Shown: positions 4,701-6,825 of the stretch, one piece after another | Layout: every line of letters begins with the position of its first letter | How positions within the stretch are numbered: the stretch's first letter is position 1 | Source: Bacteroidota bacterium | GTDB lineage: Bacteria; Bacteroidota; Ignavibacteria; UBA10030; UBA8401 | Assembly (NCBI GenBank): GCA_003456055.1 | Contig: DMPG01000221.1 | Location: 1-6,825 of the forward strand | DNA length: 6,825 nt | Reading direction: 5' to 3' | The notes under the pieces: generated by a model | The model's input: only the letters and a program-made list of their open reading frames with translations | Told to the model about the DNA's origin: nothing | Database searches by the model: none | Program-made: the position numbers and the translations under genes

Positions 4701-6825
4701 TATATAAGAATGTAGAATTGTTTGTTTTTCGGATACAGAGGTTGGCCCAGTTCCTCGGTAACTCCATTTTATTGCATCGAACACGATCGCTTGTTTTACC
4801 GTATCACTTCCGTCTCCCAGACGGACCGAAGCGGAGTTTCCTTTTGCAAACGTGAATGTTCCCAGTGACAGCCAATCGCTTTTAATATTCTTCTGATTGA
4901 CGATCACCTCATGAATTCCATCCACAGCAGTGATCTTGTATTTTGCGGCAGTTGCTTCGCTCATAGGAATGTATGCAAACACTTCATAGCGGCCATTTGT
5001 ATCGAGATTTGGAGTCCACGTTGCGAAACAAGTATCGCTGAGCTTTGTTCGTGTCCACCAAAAATGATTATTATAGCCGCCGCTCTTCTTGTCTGACCAA
5101 CGAACCAAGGATGACGGTGCGGTCGTGTTCATAAAGAATCCTTTGTCCAAATGGGAATCATCAACCAACGAATCAGGTTGTTGAACCTTTGTATAACGAA
5201 CACTCACCCCCCAATAAACACGATTGAAATTCTTGTATCCATTGTTATAACCGGGCCAATCGTATTTTACTCCCTTTCCATTGAGGCTTGGATAGACTCC
5301 AGTGTTTTTGTTTCCATACGGATCGTTCACAATCAGCGTCCGGTTGTTCACATCATATCCATTGATAACAACAATATGTCCGGAAGTTGTTAATCCGTTA
5401 CAGAATGTGAAAGGATATCCCGCATCAATATTGGAAATTACCGTTTCAAAAAATATTGCGTTAGAATCATACCGTATTGCACTCAATCCATGATAGTTAT
5501 AATAATCAACCGTGCGAGAACGTGGACTATAACTTCCGGTCCACATAAAGCCATATCCACCGTACGATGGTTTTCCATTCGGGTCGGTTGCCATTGCCGA
5601 ATAAGAATATTCTCGATAGGTATATATTTCACAAACATAATTTCCATACGGACTGTAGTGCCCGGGCGATGAACCTGAAGCAGAGCACCACACATTCCAT
5701 TTTGGAACAATATTGAAATACGCTATCACCATGATCGACGAAGTGGCTCCACAGGCAGAATGTCCATTATACCAATCCGGTGTATCCCACACCTGGTGGA
5801 CATATGGCATTTCAAAATATGCCGCCGCGGTTTGTTCGGTTTTATTGATCGATTTTGTTGCGCGCATTTGCTTCATGTCAGCCGGAACACTCTCAAAAGA
5901 AATGAGCGTGGTTTCGTTGGTTACTTTTTTCTCAATTGCAGAAAATTGTCTGGAATAGATTCCCTTTCTTTTTACATCTGAAAAATAGATTGTCTGTGTT
6001 TCTGCATCAAATGACGGATCAATTTCGAAAGAATCATCGCCAATAGTGATCTGCTGTTTCTTTTGATTGTTGATATTCATCATGAACAGATCGGATGAGA
6101 TCAATTCGTTGTTGTCAGATATCTTTTGATAGAACAACACCGTTTCATTATCAATCCATGACGGCGAGAATCCTTCACACAACGGAATTGTTTTTTTAGT
6201 TGGAAGAGAGTAAGTAAAAAGATTTCCACTTAAACTCGAAAACATCAGTTGTGAGCCATCCGGCGACCACTGCGGAAGAAAATACGACGCTTTACCATCG
6301 GTAATCTTCGTTGAAGATTTGGATTGTAAATCGATAATCCACAGTTGATCTGCATCGTCATTATATGCTGCGATAGTTCCATTCGGAGAGATTGGCGCAA
6401 GATTCGAATACGTTCCAAGATCGAATTTTTGCGTTGAAGCTCCGTCGAGAACGAATAATTCCTTCTCAACCGTAAATGCAATTGTACCATCGTTTGAAAA
6501 ACTTACTTGTCCAATACATGAGGAACCCGCATGCAGTGCGGTCTTAACATTGTTTCTCACATCGTAGATGACTGGTTGTTGTTTTCCTTGGTCGTCGATC
6601 TCTTTGTATCCGACCAGTGTCTTATCGGACGACAGCGTGAAATACATCTCGCTTCCCGGACGATCGGAAATTTTAGTTACCGAATTTCCGACTGCACGAA
6701 AGAGTCCGCCACTGAGATGATCTGAAAAAATAATTCCATTCACGGAAGATTTCGGAGAAACAAGATATTGTTCCTGCACTGTTTGTTTTTCTGCAAACAG
6801 AACGGAGACACAAATAGCAACGATT
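4449..6825 (-). CDS. Secreted multi-domain C39-like peptidase with beta-propeller, golvesin-like domain and T9SS tail (5' end outside window)
   Basis: The reading frame stays open to the right edge, so the start is missing. The visible 791 residues are numbered from codon 6824-6822. Residues 1-11 are a hydrophobic signal-peptide end (I-V-A-I-C-V-S-V-L-F-A) before E12. Residues about 20-300 hold six or seven PD40/TolB-like propeller repeats, for example W186-S-P-D-G-S-Q-L-M-F. Residues about 335-545 are a C39-like papain-fold peptidase with Q344, catalytic C358 in 'S-A-C-G-A-T-S', H483 in 'S-G-H-I-V-V-I-N-G-Y' and D501 in 'V-N-D-P-Y-G-N'. Residues about 555-691 resemble a golvesin/xanthan-lyase-type beta-sandwich ('G-R-Y-E-V-F-A-Y-I-P', 'W-L-S-L-G-T-F-T-F'). 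Residues about 708-791 are a type A T9SS sorting tail (N-Y-P-N-P-F-N-P, then L-P-S-G-L-Y-F-Y-R). The protein should cross the inner membrane by Sec and be exported to the surface or medium by T9SS. Substrate is unknown. Confidence 0.9.
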   Translation of the reverse strand, partial: IVAICVSVLFAEKQTVQEQYLVSPKSSVNGIIFSDHLSGGLFRAVGNSVTKISDRPGSEMYFTLSSDKTLVGYKEIDDQGKQQPVIYDVRNNVKTALHAGSSCIGQVSFSNDGTIAFTVEKELFVLDGASTQKFDLGTYSNLAPISPNGTIAAYNDDADQLWIIDLQSKSSTKITDGKASYFLPQWSPDGSQLMFSSLSGNLFTYSLPTKKTIPLCEGFSPSWIDNETVLFYQKISDNNELISSDLFMMNINNQKKQQITIGDDSFEIDPSFDAETQTIYFSDVKRKGIYSRQFSAIEKKVTNETTLISFESVPADMKQMRATKSINKTEQTAAAYFEMPYVHQVWDTPDWYNGHSACGATSSIMVIAYFNIVPKWNVWCSASGSSPGHYSPYGNYVCEIYTYREYSYSAMATDPNGKPSYGGYGFMWTGSYSPRSRTVDYYNYHGLSAIRYDSNAIFFETVISNIDAGYPFTFCNGLTTSGHIVVINGYDVNNRTLIVNDPYGNKNTGVYPSLNGKGVKYDWPGYNNGYKNFNRVYWGVSVRYTKVQQPDSLVDDSHLDKGFFMNTTAPSSLVRWSDKKSGGYNNHFWWTRTKLSDTCFATWTPNLDTNGRYEVFAYIPMSEATAAKYKITAVDGIHEVIVNQKNIKSDWLSLGTFTFAKGNSASVRLGDGSDTVKQAIVFDAIKWSYRGTGPTSVSEKQTILHSYILEQNYPNPFNPATVINYQLPITNHVSLKLYDVIGREIAMIVNEVKEAGKYSVAFDASHLPSGLYFYRITAGTFSETKKMSLQK
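4632..4656. repeat. Heptanucleotide tandem repeat inside the T9SS tail coding sequence
   Basis: The unit ATTGGTA is repeated 3.6 times without error (25 bp). On the coding strand the unit reads TTACCAA-like and encodes Y-Q-L-P-I-T-N at about visible residues 725-731. Because 7 is not a multiple of 3, gaining or losing one unit shifts the frame. Since three units equal 21 nt, a longer array would encode the same heptapeptide in all three frames. Confidence 0.9.
5322..5753 (-). other. C39-like peptidase catalytic core (Cys-His-Asp)
   Basis: Codons for the three presumed catalytic residues fall in the expected order: Cys at 5753-5751, His at 5378-5376 and Asp at 5324-5322, with a presumed oxyanion-hole Gln 14 codons before the Cys. 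Three further Cys (visible residues 380, 398 and 475) lie in the domain and could form a disulfide outside the cell. All residues needed for thiol-protease activity therefore seem to be present; activity itself is inferred. Confidence 0.75.

Noticed and set aside
4576..4767. Overlapping minus-strand frame containing Q-L-P-I-T-N-Y
   Set aside because: It shares that peptide with the main frame only because a 7-bp repeat reads alike in different frames. It is not a gene, though it shows where a frameshift would end.
3727..6825. Bacteriocin export system, because a C39-like peptidase lies next to ABC transporter genes
   Set aside because: In such exporters the C39 domain is cytoplasmic and fused to the transporter. 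Here it is on a secreted T9SS protein, the transporter is of the MacB/FtsX class, and no small double-glycine precursor gene is visible.

Overview
All genes supported here lie on the minus strand, so transcription runs from right to left. The window is gene-dense, with no gap above about 110 bases and no RNA gene, CRISPR array, insertion sequence or origin that I can see. The best taxonomic clue is a C-terminal type IX secretion (T9SS) sorting tail of the 'NYPNPFNPAT ... LYDVxGRE ... LPSGLYFYR' type. This style is typical of the Bacteroidota/FCB group, especially Ignavibacteria-like lineages. Weak or absent Shine-Dalgarno sequences before most genes and AT-rich spacers fit that group. I cannot name the species.

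Layout in transcription order, right to left. (1) 6825-4449: a large secreted protein whose 5' end lies outside the window. It has a signal peptide, a TolB/PD40-like beta-propeller, a C39-like papain-fold peptidase, a golvesin-like beta domain and a T9SS tail. A heptanucleotide tandem repeat sits inside the tail coding sequence. (2) 4404-3727, 3698-2535 and 2498-1326: a compact ABC transporter operon of one MacB/LolD-type ATPase and two different FtsX/MacB-type permeases, with spacers of 28 and 36 nt. No periplasmic adaptor gene is present. (3) 1249-1016: a small CDGSH-type iron-sulfur protein with a clear ribosome binding site, followed by a strong intrinsic terminator at 961-991. (4) 904-203: a secreted SIMPL-domain (DUF541) protein. 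(5) 157-1: the first 52 codons of another secreted protein, probably CotH-like, running off the left edge.

How they may work together: three of the seven genes encode exported proteins, and the ABC trio is an envelope transporter of the family that handles lipoproteins, peptides or drugs. The peptidase gene ends 44 nt before the ATPase gene with no visible terminator, so readthrough is possible but a functional link is unproven. The CDGSH and SIMPL genes look like separate, ordinary household genes. The items most worth a second look are the multi-domain T9SS peptidase and the 7-bp repeat in it, where gain or loss of one unit would cut off the sorting signal.
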